Shown piece by piece: positions 1 to 9,265 of a stretch of 64,000 bases of DNA (positions within the stretch are counted from its first letter, which is position 1; each line of letters opens with the position of its first letter). Source of the DNA: Sandaracinobacteroides sp041675905 (lineage in GTDB: Bacteria; Pseudomonadota; Alphaproteobacteria; Sphingomonadales; Sphingomonadaceae); the NCBI GenBank assembly GCA_041675905.1, contig JBAYSX010000015.1, positions 1 to 64,000 on the forward strand, given 5' to 3'. Position numbers and translations under genes: made by a program. The notes under the pieces are model-generated. The model was not told the DNA's origin. It did no database searches and saw only the letters and a program-made list of their open reading frames with translations.

Positions 1-1467
1 AAGGGCAACCAGATCGCCAATTACGGTCCGGATGGCCGTTCGGCTTCGTTCACCTATCCGGACTGGGACCCCACCAACCCGGCCAATTACGCCATGGACG
101 ATTTCTACTATCGCGGTTTCAACAATGGTTCGGAATTGTGGCAGGGTGGCCTGAACGCACGCTACCGGATGAACGACGCGCTGACACTGAGGGTGGGCGC
201 GGCCTACCATCGCTTCTCGCAGGATGGTATGGACGTTTTCTATGACGGCGACGTCAACGGAACCAGACCAAAGACACGCGGCACATCCGTCACCGACATT
301 ACCAGGGTGTTCAAGAACAGCATGGGTTCATGGCTGGTTGGCGATTACCAGAAAGCCTTTGGGAAATATAACGAATATCACCGGTTCGGCCCGCACGTCG
401 ATGGATCCGGCGGCGAACTCTATGATATCGAGAATGTGTACGCGACGACGGAAGAGACGTTTTCCGGATTTGTGCAGATGGACTGGGATGGCGAGCTCTT
501 TGGCAGCCGTTTCCGGGGTAACATCGGCCTGCGCGGGTATACCACCGATACGCACAGCACGGGCTGGATCCAGGGCGCCGATTATGTCTATCTGGGTACG
601 ACAGATGTGAAGGGCAGCTATTCGGGCGTCCTGCCGGCGATGAACGCGGTGCTGGAGCCGACGGAGAATTTGCTGCTGCGCTTCGCCGCCGGGCAAAACC
701 TCAACCGGCCGGGAATGGGTTCGATGGCCGCCAAGGGCAGCGCATTCCGCAATGAGGATTCCGGTGAGATTACCGCATCGCGCGGCAATCCCAATCTGAA
801 GCCTTACAAGGATACGACGCTGGACTTTTCGGCCGAATATTATTTCGGCGATGTGGGCCTGATCTCGGCCAGCCTGTTCCAGAAATGGATCAAAAACTTC
901 ATTGGCACGGAGATACGGGAAAATGTCCGGTTCGGCGAAACGGGCGTTCCATCAGGCACAATTCCGGGCGCCACGGACGACACGATCGTCTCGGAATTCT
1001 CGATGCCGGTCAACATTGCTGGAACAAAAAGCATAACCGGCATCGAACTGGCGGCACAAAGCCAGTTTAATTTCCTGCCGGCGCCATTCGACAAGCTGGG
1101 GATGCTGGCGAATTTCACATATGTGGATGCTCCCGAGGATATCACCGGCATTTCCAAAACCAGCTATAACGCCACGCTCTATTATGAAACCGACCGCTGG
1201 GGCCTGCGTGGGTCGCTGAGCCACCGCAGCCGCTGGTATTCCGGCCGGAACGAAAACCTGATGAGCGCCAGCACGCGTGGCTTTGAACCGACCACCTATG
1301 TGGATGCGTCCGCGTTCCTCAACATTACCGATGACCTGCAGGTCTCGGTGAATGCAATCAACCTGACGAATGAGAAGGAAACGCAGTTCTGGGGTCAGAA
1401 CCGCTATCTCTATAACCAGACCCAGAGCGGCAGAACCTTCATGGCCGGCCTCAGCTACGCATTCTGA
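1..1467 (+). CDS. TonB-dependent receptor, C-terminal part (5' end outside window)
   Basis: Outer-membrane receptor that would import a large substrate with energy from TonB. The reading frame is open from base 1, so the signal peptide, plug domain and first barrel strands lie outside the window; 488 codons remain. What is visible is typical barrel sequence: alternating aromatic/polar strands, a block near nt 670-830 (NLLLRFAAGQNLNRPG, ITASRGNPNLKPY) matching the conserved region before the last strands, and a terminal Phe (GLSYAF) as expected for BAM-dependent insertion. The substrate cannot be read from this part. A hairpin terminator follows. The next gene on the same strand is an exported phosphoesterase, so the pair may act in phosphate or phosphoester scavenging, but that link is inference. 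Confidence 0.9.
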   Translation, partial: KGNQIANYGPDGRSASFTYPDWDPTNPANYAMDDFYYRGFNNGSELWQGGLNARYRMNDALTLRVGAAYHRFSQDGMDVFYDGDVNGTRPKTRGTSVTDITRVFKNSMGSWLVGDYQKAFGKYNEYHRFGPHVDGSGGELYDIENVYATTEETFSGFVQMDWDGELFGSRFRGNIGLRGYTTDTHSTGWIQGADYVYLGTTDVKGSYSGVLPAMNAVLEPTENLLLRFAAGQNLNRPGMGSMAAKGSAFRNEDSGEITASRGNPNLKPYKDTTLDFSAEYYFGDVGLISASLFQKWIKNFIGTEIRENVRFGETGVPSGTIPGATDDTIVSEFSMPVNIAGTKSITGIELAAQSQFNFLPAPFDKLGMLANFTYVDAPEDITGISKTSYNATLYYETDRWGLRGSLSHRSRWYSGRNENLMSASTRGFEPTTYVDASAFLNITDDLQVSVNAINLTNEKETQFWGQNRYLYNQTQSGRTFMAGLSYAF

Positions 1468-1481
1468 GGCAAACTGACGCG

Positions 1482-1517
1482 CTGCGCCCCTCCTCCCGGT
1501 GCGGGGAAGGGGCGCAG
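1482..1517 (+). terminator. Hairpin terminator after the TonB receptor
   Basis: A 10-bp perfect stem, CTGCGCCCCT (1482-1491) with AGGGGCGCAG (1508-1517), followed by TTTCACTCTT. It starts 14 bases after the receptor stop codon. The T-run is short, so this is a probable rather than certain intrinsic terminator. Confidence 0.55.
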
Positions 1518-1607
1518 TTTCACTCTTGTGAAACGAGGCCCTTCCGGCGTCATAATCGCGCAATATCCAGACGTTAGGGAGGCATTTGCCAACTGAAAGA
1601 GGACGCC

Positions 1608-2771
1608 ATGACCGCATTGAGCCGCCGACAATTCGCTATTTCCGTCTGCGCGGCGGTACTGATGGCGGCGGCGCCCGCCTGGGCGGAGAAATTCACCGTA
1701 GCGGTGGTGCCGGACACGCAAAATTATTCCGACATTACACGCGCCCAGCCGCGCGGCGAGGAAACCTTCGTTCAGCAGATGCAATATCTGGTGGAAAAGC
1801 GCGCCGAAAAGAATGTGGTGTTCACCACATTTGTTGGCGACATCGTGCAGCATGGCGACGGCCAGTTCCGGCAGAAACCGGCAGACGGGACCGGGCAACA
1901 GTTTCAGGAATATGATACGCGCGCCGAATGGGATATTGCCAATCGCGCCGTGACGATCCTGACCCGCGCCGGGATGCCCTTTGGCATGTCGCCCGGCAAT
2001 CATGATTATGACAATTACAGCTGGTGGGAAGAAGACGGCAGGGGTCCCGGCGCGCGCCGGCCCCTGACGGGTGGCCGGGTGTGGGATCTGTATTTCGGCC
2101 CGGAATCCCGCCATTTCGCGGACCGGCCCTGGTATGGTGGTTCCTTCAACCAGGGGCTGAACAGCTATCAATTTTTCGAAGGAGGCGGAAAGCGCTTCCT
2201 GCATCTGGCGCTGGAGATGGAGCCGACGCCTGCCGCGCTCGCCTGGGCGCAAAACGTGATGGATGAAAATCCCGGCCTGCCAACCATCGTGACAACCCAC
2301 GAGTGGCTCCACCCCGTTCTTTCAGGCAAGACGGGACGCTCCAATGGCTATGAAAGCTATTTCGCCGGAACCGGCCATCTGCCGCCCGATGATATATGGG
2401 AGCGCTTCATCCGCAAGAACAGCGCGATCTTCCTGGTGCTGAGCGGGCACACCTGGACGCCAACGGTAAACGGGGTTTCGCAGGGCGAAAATCTGCGGAT
2501 CGACCGGAATGACGCCGGATATCCCGTATATCAGGTGCTGCAGGACTATCAGGGCTACACCATCGGCCCGGATGGAAAGCCGGACTCGGCCAATGGAGGC
2601 GCGGGCTGGTTGCGTTTTATCGAATTCGATACCGACCGCCGCAAGATCCATTTCTACACATATTCGCCCTTGCTGGGCCGCTACGCCGGGCGGAACGGCG
2701 AGCAGACATTCGGGGCGCCCGCCAGCTATTCGGACTTCGAACTGGATTTCCCCCCGCAGCTGGGCAATTAG
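1608..2771 (+). CDS. Exported calcineurin-like metallophosphoesterase
   Basis: Binuclear-metal phosphoesterase, probably periplasmic. The N-terminus is a Tat-type signal (SRRQF followed by a hydrophobic stretch ending APAWA), so the enzyme is likely exported folded with its metals. The metallophosphoesterase motifs appear in order: VPDTQNY (Asp), FVGDIVQHGD (GD), SPGNHDYDNY (GNHD), TTHEWLH (His) and LSGHTWTP (GH). The length, 387 aa, is normal. Start ATG at 1608 follows GAAAGAGGACGCC. The substrate is unknown. It sits 140 bp after a TonB-dependent receptor gene with a terminator between them, so it likely has its own promoter. Confidence 0.85.
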   Translation: MTALSRRQFAISVCAAVLMAAAPAWAEKFTVAVVPDTQNYSDITRAQPRGEETFVQQMQYLVEKRAEKNVVFTTFVGDIVQHGDGQFRQKPADGTGQQFQEYDTRAEWDIANRAVTILTRAGMPFGMSPGNHDYDNYSWWEEDGRGPGARRPLTGGRVWDLYFGPESRHFADRPWYGGSFNQGLNSYQFFEGGGKRFLHLALEMEPTPAALAWAQNVMDENPGLPTIVTTHEWLHPVLSGKTGRSNGYESYFAGTGHLPPDDIWERFIRKNSAIFLVLSGHTWTPTVNGVSQGENLRIDRNDAGYPVYQVLQDYQGYTIGPDGKPDSANGGAGWLRFIEFDTDRRKIHFYTYSPLLGRYAGRNGEQTFGAPASYSDFELDFPPQLGN

Positions 2772-2980
2772 GAAACCCCTCCCGAGGTCCGTTGCGATGG
2801 CGGTGACGGTATAGCCATCCGGCAAAAGCCACGCGATCTCCCTTCCCGCATGGGTGCACGGCCATTGCTGCCGTGCATCATGGCTCGGCGCACCGCCGCG
2901 ATATTTGTTCCGGGCGCGCCCGGTATCGGAAATAATCTGCGCTGATTCCGGACGGACTTCACACTGTTATGTGAAGTTGA

Positions 2981-3055
<75 letters not shown>

Positions 3056-3136
3056 ATATGACGGCGTGGCAGCGAGAAACCGCCGGCTGTCAAGGCTGGC
3101 GGATTGGCCGAGGCCAAGGCAGAAGTCAAGCCGGGA

Positions 3137-4612
3137 TCAGTCGGTTTTGGCAGGTTTGTCGTTCGCCATGCCGCCCGGCGGATGGGCAGGCAGGCGCAGG
3201 GTCAGCATCAGACCCCCCAGATCCTCGCTGACACCGATGCCGACGGCGCCGCCGTAAATTTCCGCCACGTCGCGCGCGATCGCCATGCCAAGGCCGGTGC
3301 CGGGCTTGTTGGTGTCGAGGCGGGAACCGCGCTCGAACATGCGGTTGCGATCGGCTTCGGGGATGCCGGGTCCGTCATCCTCCACCGCGATGGTGACGAA
3401 CTGGTCCTCCCCGCTGCCTTCGCGTCCCACGGTGACAAATACCCGCCCGCCGCCATATTTGGCGGCATTGTCCATCAGATTTCCCGCCATTTCCTCCAGA
3501 TCCTGGCGTTCGCCACGAAAGACGACGCTGCGGTCTCCTGCGAGATCGATCACCACCGGGCGATCCGCATAGATGCGCTCGATGGCGTTGCGCAGGCGTT
3601 CGAGCGCCGGCCACACATCGGCGCGGGCGGATTTGTCCATGCGGCGGCCAACAGCACGGGCGCGTGCCAGATGATGGTCGATATGGCGGCGCATCGTCGA
3701 TAATTCCCGCACGACGGTTTCGGCGAGATCGGGACTGTCGGCGGCAGCGGCATTGGTCAGTACGCTTATCGGCGTTTTCAGCGCGTGGGCCAGATTGCCT
3801 GCATGCATCCGCGCCGATTCGGCGGCGCGTTCGTTGTAATCGAGAAGGGCATTAAGTTCTTCCACCAGTGGCGCAATTTCCGCCGGGACCCCGGTGGTTG
3901 GCGCGCGTCGCACCCGCCCGGAACGCACATCCGCCAATGCCGCAGACATGCGATTCAGCGGTTGCAGACCGATGGTTGCCTGCAACACGCCCAGCAGAAA
4001 CAGCCCCACGCCCAGGGCGCCGAGTGACCACCATAGAATCGCATGGACTTTCGCCAGTTGCGCATCCAGCGCGCCGACATCATGGGCGACGGCGAAGCGC
4101 CAGACGACCGACGAGCCAGGGATGATGCCGTCGCGTTCGATGACCCGCAACGGTTCTCTGGGAAAGCCGTCGAACCGCGAGACGCAGACCTGGATGCAGG
4201 ATTTGTTGAGATCAAGTTCCAGGTGCCGGTCCCACAGGGAACGGGACGAGAAAGGCTCCCGCCCTTTGGCGCCGACCTGCCAGTACAGGCCGGAATAAGG
4301 CTCGCTGAAGCGCGGATCGACGGGAGGACGGTTGAATCGCACTTCCCCGAAGGCATCGAGTTCGGCGGCGGCGATCATTGCAGATACGGCGCGTTCCGAT
4401 TGTTCATCGAAGGTGCGGGTGATCGTATCGGTCAGGATACGGTTGAGCGCAAGTCCGCCGATCAGCAGCAACGCCGCGATCCACAGCACCGACAGCAGCA
4501 AAATCCGGCGGCTGAGCGATCCGAGTCGCAACCGTTGTCCTGTTGGAGTCGCGACCTTGCCGTCTGCCGCCACGGGCTTTTTGTGAAAAAGCGGGGCGAA
4601 GCGCCTTTTCAC
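3137..4612 (-). CDS. Two-component sensor histidine kinase
   Basis: Inner-membrane sensor kinase, 491 aa. Residues 36-58 and 190-212 are membrane helices enclosing a roughly 130-residue periplasmic sensor domain with two Cys (KSCIQVCVS). A HAMP-like linker (212-265) leads to the dimerisation domain with the phospho-acceptor His276 in NLAHALKTP. The ATPase domain shows the N-box (LMDNAAKYGGG), G1 (VEDDGPGIP) and G2 (GTGLGMAI). The domain order resembles the PhoQ/FeuQ group, but the signal is not visible. It lies 8 bp after its response regulator in a PepSY-regulator-kinase operon. The ATG at 4612 is the only start that gives the basic N-terminus before TM1. Confidence 0.92.
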   Translation of the reverse strand: MKRRFAPLFHKKPVAADGKVATPTGQRLRLGSLSRRILLLSVLWIAALLLIGGLALNRILTDTITRTFDEQSERAVSAMIAAAELDAFGEVRFNRPPVDPRFSEPYSGLYWQVGAKGREPFSSRSLWDRHLELDLNKSCIQVCVSRFDGFPREPLRVIERDGIIPGSSVVWRFAVAHDVGALDAQLAKVHAILWWSLGALGVGLFLLGVLQATIGLQPLNRMSAALADVRSGRVRRAPTTGVPAEIAPLVEELNALLDYNERAAESARMHAGNLAHALKTPISVLTNAAAADSPDLAETVVRELSTMRRHIDHHLARARAVGRRMDKSARADVWPALERLRNAIERIYADRPVVIDLAGDRSVVFRGERQDLEEMAGNLMDNAAKYGGGRVFVTVGREGSGEDQFVTIAVEDDGPGIPEADRNRMFERGSRLDTNKPGTGLGMAIARDVAEIYGGAVGIGVSEDLGGLMLTLRLPAHPPGGMANDKPAKTD

Positions 4613-4620
4613 AAGCGGCG

Positions 4621-5277
4621 TCAGCCTTCGAGACTGTAGCCGAGGCCGCGGATAGTCGAGATGAGTTCAGCGCCCAGTTTCTTGCGGATTCGCGTGATGA
4701 ACACCTCGATGGTGTTGGAATCGCGATCGAAATCCTGATCGTAGATATGTTCGATCAATTCCGTACGCGACACCACCTTGCCCTTGTGGTGCATCAGATA
4801 GGACAAAAGCTTGTATTCCTGCGCCGTCAGTTTCACCGGTTCACCCGCCAGCGTCACCCGGCCCGAGCGCGTATCCAGGCGTACATCGCCTGCCGTCAGT
4901 TCGGACGATGCATTGCCGCTGGCACGGCGGATCAGCGCGCGCAGCCGCGCGATCAATTCCTCCGACTGGAAGGGCTTGGCAAGATAATCATCGGCCCCGG
5001 CATCCAGGCCTGCCACCTTGTCGGACCAGCTATCCCGCGCGGTAAGCACCAGCACCGGCATTTTATGCCCGCCGCGCCGCCAGCGGTCGAGAACGGTCAA
5101 CCCGTCCACTTCCGGCAGGCCGAGATCAAGGATCACGGCATCATAGCTTTCGGTCTCGCCCAGGAACTGGCCTTCCTCGCCATCATAGGCGCTGTCGACG
5201 GCATAGCCGGCGCCTTCCAGCGTCTCCTTCAACTGGCGGGCAAGGCTCGGCTCGTCCTCAACAATCAGGATGCGCAT
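4621..5277 (-). CDS. OmpR/PhoB-family response regulator
   Basis: DNA-binding response regulator, 218 aa. The receiver domain has the acidic pair E7/D8, phospho-acceptor Asp51 in VILDLGLP, Thr79 and Lys101 (AKPF). The C-terminal winged helix contains LTAQEYKLLSYLMHHKGKVV and ends in the usual RGLGYSLEG wing. It is the cognate partner of the kinase 8 bp downstream. A PepSY protein gene is 27 bp upstream. The three-gene order matches PhoP/FeuP-type systems that sense envelope or metal conditions, but this family assignment is inference. Start ATG at 5277 is preceded by CAGGAGAAATC, a good ribosome-binding site. Confidence 0.93.
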   Translation of the reverse strand: MRILIVEDEPSLARQLKETLEGAGYAVDSAYDGEEGQFLGETESYDAVILDLGLPEVDGLTVLDRWRRGGHKMPVLVLTARDSWSDKVAGLDAGADDYLAKPFQSEELIARLRALIRRASGNASSELTAGDVRLDTRSGRVTLAGEPVKLTAQEYKLLSYLMHHKGKVVSRTELIEHIYDQDFDRDSNTIEVFITRIRKKLGAELISTIRGLGYSLEG

Positions 5278-5304
5278 GATTTCTCCTGGAAAACCGGATT
5301 CAGA

Positions 5305-5655
5305 TTAACGGGCAGAGAGCACCCGACCGGTGCGTCCGTCAACATCCACCCACATCACATTGGCTCCCGGTCGCATGAATTTGAAGCGATAGGTGCTGGT
5401 GGAGAGATCCGGCTCGACGCCGAGATATTCCCCGCGCGCGACGCTTTGCGCCCGTGTCAGCAATTCCCCAAAGGGACGCAGATCGCCGGATTCGCGCCGG
5501 CGCAGCGCATGTTCCTGCTCGGAGATCTCCCGCGCCTGAAGCCGGCCACCGTCATTGTGGCTGTAACGCTGGGCCATTGCGGAGGAGCCTGGAATCAACG
5601 CCATTCCGCAAATTGCGATACAGGCGAAACGGGTATATGGACGGAGTTTTATCAT
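5305..5655 (-). CDS. Small exported PepSY-domain protein
   Basis: About 116 aa. The ATG at 5655 (MIKLRPYTRF) is chosen because it gives a clean Sec signal peptide ending SSAMAQ; the longer frame to 5745 adds a Cys/Arg-rich stretch with no signal character and would run into the divergent gene's leader. The mature part ends in a PepSY-like unit: a helix (FGELLTRAQSVARG), strands (STYRFKFMRPGANVMWVDV) and a final VDGRTGRVLSAR. PepSY proteins encoded beside kinase/regulator pairs are thought to modulate the sensor or periplasmic proteases. Here it is first in the operon with the response regulator and kinase. Confidence 0.8.
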   Translation of the reverse strand: MIKLRPYTRFACIAICGMALIPGSSAMAQRYSHNDGGRLQAREISEQEHALRRRESGDLRPFGELLTRAQSVARGEYLGVEPDLSTSTYRFKFMRPGANVMWVDVDGRTGRVLSAR

Positions 5656-5756
5656 AGCAAATCTGGCAATCCGAATAAGCCGAACGCACTGAACAAGCTG
5701 TGAATAGGGCCTGCAGCGTTTGCATGGCGGGGCGTGCAATGGCAAGAGCCTCCGTT

Positions 5757-7538
5757 ATGGCCGCACCAATTGTATCCCTGGAAAATATCGCGCTCCGTCA
5801 GGGCGAAGGTTTGCTGTTCGACGACTTGTCGCTGTTCGTTGGTGACCGGGATCGCCTGGCGCTGATCGGTCGCAATGGCGCGGGCAAGACGACCCTGCTG
5901 AAACTGATCGAGGGGACGATCGAGCCGGATCGCGGCCGGCGCGTCGTGCAGCCAGGCCGCCGCGTGATCCTGTTGCCACAAGACCCGCCTGTGGCCGGTT
6001 ACGCCACCCTGCTGGATTTTGCGCTGGCGGGGCTGGATGCGCCGCCGCAGTATCAGGTGGAGGCGATTGCGACGCAACTGGGCATCGATCTGACCATCGC
6101 CGCCGCGACTGCATCGGGCGGGGAGCGGCGGCGCGCCTCCATCGCCCGGGCGCTGGCGTCCGAGCCCGATCTGCTGCTGCTGGATGAGCCGACCAACCAT
6201 CTCGATCTTGACGCCATCGCCTGGCTGGAAAACTGGCTGACGCGCTACACGGGAGCGTTCGTCGTAATCAGCCACGACCGCACCTTCCTGACCCGGCTGA
6301 CGAAAAGCTGCCTGTGGCTGGATCGCGGCGGATTGCGGCGGCAGGAAGTGGGCTTCGGCGGCTTCGAAGCCTGGTCGGAAGCCGTTTATGCGGAAGAAGC
6401 GCGCATCGCCGACAAGCTCGATTCCAAAATCGCCCAGGAATTGCACTGGCTGCAACGTGGGGTGACGGCGCGGCGGCGGCGGAATCAGGGGCGGCTGGAG
6501 CGGCTTAATGTAATGCGCGCCGACCGCCGCGCGATGCTGGGCGCACCGGGCACGGCGAAACTCGCCTTGGCGACCGACGATGTGAAATCGAAAATGGTCA
6601 TCGAAGCGGAAAATGTTTGCAAATCCTTCGATGGCCGACCGATTCTGACCGATTTTTCCATCCGCATCCAGCGCGGTGACCGTATCGGCATCGTCGGGCG
6701 CAACGGCGCGGGCAAGACGACATTGCTCAATCTCCTCACCGGAGATCTGGAGCCGGACAGCGGCACCATTACCCGTGCGAAAACGCTGAACGGCGTGGCG
6801 ATCGACCAGCAGCGCAAGCTCATGGACCCGCAAAAGCGCGTGCGCGACGTGCTGGCGGATGGCGGTGACTGGATCACCGTGCGCGGCGTGAAAAAGCATA
6901 TCCAGGGCTATCTGAAGGAATTCCTGTTCCCGCCGACGATTGCGGATGCCCGCATCGGCGGCTTTTCCGGCGGAGAGCGGTCGCGGATGTTGCTCGCGCG
7001 CGAATTCGCCCGCGAATCCAATCTGCTGGTGCTGGACGAACCGACCAACGATCTCGACCTCGAAACGCTCGATCTGTTGCAGGAAGTGATTGCGGATTAT
7101 GACGGTACGGTGCTGATCGTCAGCCACGATCGCGACTTTCTCGACCGCACCACCACGATGACCATCGGCCTCGATGGCACCGGCAAGGCGCGCATCGTCG
7201 CGGGCGGCTATCGCGAACTGGAGGCGCAAATGCAGGCGCAGCCCACGGCGCGCGCAGCCGAACGCGCTTCAGCGCCGGCAGTAGCGCCACCGAAACAGCC
7301 AGCCCGGAAGCTGAGCTTCAGGGATCAGCATGATCTCGATCGCCTGCCGGCCGAGATGGAGCGGATCGGGGTGGAGATCGCGAGGGCCGAAACCGCGCTG
7401 GCTGACCCTGATCTGTATGAAAAATCACCCGATCGTTTCGCCGCGCTTACTTCCCGGCTCGACACCTTGCGGGCAAACCTCGAGGCGGCGGAGGAACGCT
7501 GGCTGGAAGTGGCCGAAAAGGCTGAGTCGCTGGGGTAG
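5757..7538 (+). CDS. uup: ABC-F ATPase, Uup type
   Basis: Soluble tandem ABC ATPase of the ABC-F family; Uup-type members act on ribosomes or branched DNA rather than transport. There are two nucleotide-binding domains: Walker A GRNGAGKTT near residue 38, signature ASGGERRRASIARAL and Walker B LLLLDEPTNHLDLD; then a second GRNGAGKTT, FSGGERSRMLLAREF and LLVLDEPTNDLDLE. A C-terminal Uup-type coiled coil follows (about residues 520-590, rich in Glu/Arg/Leu). The ATG at 5757 (MAAPIVSLEN) is chosen over the longer frame from 5700 because the first ABC strand begins here. It is divergent from the PepSY operon with about 100 bp between starts. Confidence 0.88.
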   Translation: MAAPIVSLENIALRQGEGLLFDDLSLFVGDRDRLALIGRNGAGKTTLLKLIEGTIEPDRGRRVVQPGRRVILLPQDPPVAGYATLLDFALAGLDAPPQYQVEAIATQLGIDLTIAAATASGGERRRASIARALASEPDLLLLDEPTNHLDLDAIAWLENWLTRYTGAFVVISHDRTFLTRLTKSCLWLDRGGLRRQEVGFGGFEAWSEAVYAEEARIADKLDSKIAQELHWLQRGVTARRRRNQGRLERLNVMRADRRAMLGAPGTAKLALATDDVKSKMVIEAENVCKSFDGRPILTDFSIRIQRGDRIGIVGRNGAGKTTLLNLLTGDLEPDSGTITRAKTLNGVAIDQQRKLMDPQKRVRDVLADGGDWITVRGVKKHIQGYLKEFLFPPTIADARIGGFSGGERSRMLLAREFARESNLLVLDEPTNDLDLETLDLLQEVIADYDGTVLIVSHDRDFLDRTTTMTIGLDGTGKARIVAGGYRELEAQMQAQPTARAAERASAPAVAPPKQPARKLSFRDQHDLDRLPAEMERIGVEIARAETALADPDLYEKSPDRFAALTSRLDTLRANLEAAEERWLEVAEKAESLG

Positions 7539-7606
7539 TGAAAATGGCGATTGCATGTTATGGGCTGTCGCTTTCGCGTTGCACATAGATTGCGTTCGAG
7601 GCCGGA

Positions 7607-8719
7607 ATGTTGAAAGAAAAGTTTATGGCTGATCCCGATTACCGTTTTAACATCATCCCTCATACCAACCCGACCAGCGCGGCAACGCGGGCGGAACTGA
7701 TCGCAAACCCGGGATTCGGCAAGATTTTCACGGACCATATGGTGACGGTCCGCTACACGGAAGGCCAGGGCTGGCACGATGCGCAACTGGGCCCACGGCA
7801 GCCCATCCCGCTCGATCCGGCGACGGCGGTCCTGCATTATGCGCAAGAAATTTTCGAAGGGCTGAAAGCCTATCGCATCGCCGATGGCGGCACCGTGCTG
7901 TTCCGCCCCGAAGCCAATGCCCGGCGCATGGCGCAATCGGCGCGGCAACTGGCGATGCCGCCGGTGCCGGAAGAAATCTTCCTTGGCGCGGTGCGCGAAC
8001 TGGTTTCTGTCGACCGGGACTGGATTCCCGATATCGAAGGCGGCAGCCTGTACCTGCGCCCGTTCATGTTCGCTTCTGAAGCGTTCCTCGGCGTGCGTCC
8101 GGCGCATGAATATCTGTTCGTCACCATCGCATCCCCCGTGGGCGGCTATTTCCGCAGCGGGGCGGCAGCCGTAACCTTGTGGGTTTCGCGCGATCACAGC
8201 CGCGCTGCCCCCGGCGGCACGGGCTCGGCCAAATGCGGCGGCAATTACGCCGCAAGCCTGACGGCCCAGGCGGAAGCCACGGCGCACGGCTGCGACCAGG
8301 TGGTGTTTCTCGATGCGGCGGAGTTCCGCTGGATCGAGGAACTGGGCGGCATGAACATTTTCTTCCTCTTCGACGACGGCACCCTGCTGACGCCACCGCT
8401 GGATGGCAGTATCCTGCCCGGTATTACGCGCGATTCCGTGCTGCGGCTGGCCAGCGATGCCGGTCTGAAGGTGCGCGAGGAGCGCTATGCGCTCGATGAC
8501 TGGCGCGCCGATGTGGAAGCGGGCAGGGTGCGGGAGACGTTCGCCTGCGGCACCGCCGCCGTTATCACAGCTATCGGCACGGTGCGCGACCGCGACGGCG
8601 AATTCCGTATCGGCGATGGCGGCCCCGGCAAGGTGACCATGCAGTTGCACGAAAAACTCACCGGCATCCAGCGCGGGATATTGCCTGACCCCTATGGCTG
8701 GGTGCATCGGTTGTTTTGA
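7607..8719 (+). CDS. ilvE: Branched-chain amino acid aminotransferase
   Basis: PLP-dependent class IV aminotransferase, last step of Ile, Leu and Val synthesis and first step of their breakdown. The PLP lysine is about residue 209 in GTGSAKCGGNY. Other family blocks are YAQEIFEGLKAYR, LRPFMFAS and WIEELGGMNIFF. The length, 370 aa, fits type II BCATs. GAGG lies 5 nt before the ATG at 7607; the ATG at 7625 (MADPDYRF) is a possible alternative start. It is a single gene between uup and a flavin reductase, transcribed in the same direction. Confidence 0.92.
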   Translation: MLKEKFMADPDYRFNIIPHTNPTSAATRAELIANPGFGKIFTDHMVTVRYTEGQGWHDAQLGPRQPIPLDPATAVLHYAQEIFEGLKAYRIADGGTVLFRPEANARRMAQSARQLAMPPVPEEIFLGAVRELVSVDRDWIPDIEGGSLYLRPFMFASEAFLGVRPAHEYLFVTIASPVGGYFRSGAAAVTLWVSRDHSRAAPGGTGSAKCGGNYAASLTAQAEATAHGCDQVVFLDAAEFRWIEELGGMNIFFLFDDGTLLTPPLDGSILPGITRDSVLRLASDAGLKVREERYALDDWRADVEAGRVRETFACGTAAVITAIGTVRDRDGEFRIGDGGPGKVTMQLHEKLTGIQRGILPDPYGWVHRLF

Positions 8720-8767
8720 AAAAAGAACCGGCGCGGCCAGGCCTGACCGGAATCAGGAGAAAGTCAT

Positions 8768-9265
8768 ATGAGGATGAGCGCGGTCCCCGCCGATCAGGTC
8801 GCCGCGGATTTTCGTCTGGCCATGCGGCGGCTGGCGGGCGGTGTTACGGTAGTAACCGCGTCGGACGGTGTCAGACGCTATGGCATGACGATGACGGCGG
8901 TGATGTCGCTGGCGATGGAGCCGCCGTCGCTGGTGCTTGCCGTCAACCGCAATGCCTCGATCATCCAGGCATTGACGGTGGGCCGGGAGTTTGGCGTCAA
9001 TCTGCTGCACCATAGCCACGAGGGATTTTGCCAGCGCTTTTCGGCGTTACCGTCAGACGAGCGCTTCACCATCGGCGACTGGGAATATACCCCGGAGGGC
9101 ACACCGTATCTTTCGGGCGCAGGTGCGGCGATTTTTTGCCGTGTGGGGCCGATGTATGATTTCGGCACCCACCGGCTGGTGATCGGCACGGTGGAACATA
9201 GCGTGCTGCGCGACGAGATCGACCCGCTGATTCATCTGGACGGCCGCTACCGGCAGACCCGCTAA
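8768..9265 (+). CDS. Flavin reductase family protein
   Basis: 165 aa with the flavin reductase/RutF-like split beta-barrel: FRLAMRRLAGGVTVVTA at the N-terminus, MTMTAVMSLAMEPPSLVLAVNRNAS (FMN-binding core), FGVNLLHHSHEGFCQRFSA, and the C-terminal LDGRYRQ block. Such proteins reduce free FMN/FAD with NAD(P)H, often for a partner monooxygenase, but no oxygenase gene is adjacent. The ATG at 8768 follows AGGAGA by 8 nt; a second ATG lies two codons later. Its 3' end overlaps the convergent channel gene by 4 bp. Confidence 0.85.
   Translation: MRMSAVPADQVAADFRLAMRRLAGGVTVVTASDGVRRYGMTMTAVMSLAMEPPSLVLAVNRNASIIQALTVGREFGVNLLHHSHEGFCQRFSALPSDERFTIGDWEYTPEGTPYLSGAGAAIFCRVGPMYDFGTHRLVIGTVEHSVLRDEIDPLIHLDGRYRQTR

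Noticed and set aside
5656..5756. Longer starts for the PepSY and uup genes, which would overlap each other
   Set aside because: The internal starts at 5655 and 5757 give a clean signal peptide and the proper first ABC strand, leaving a normal divergent promoter gap.
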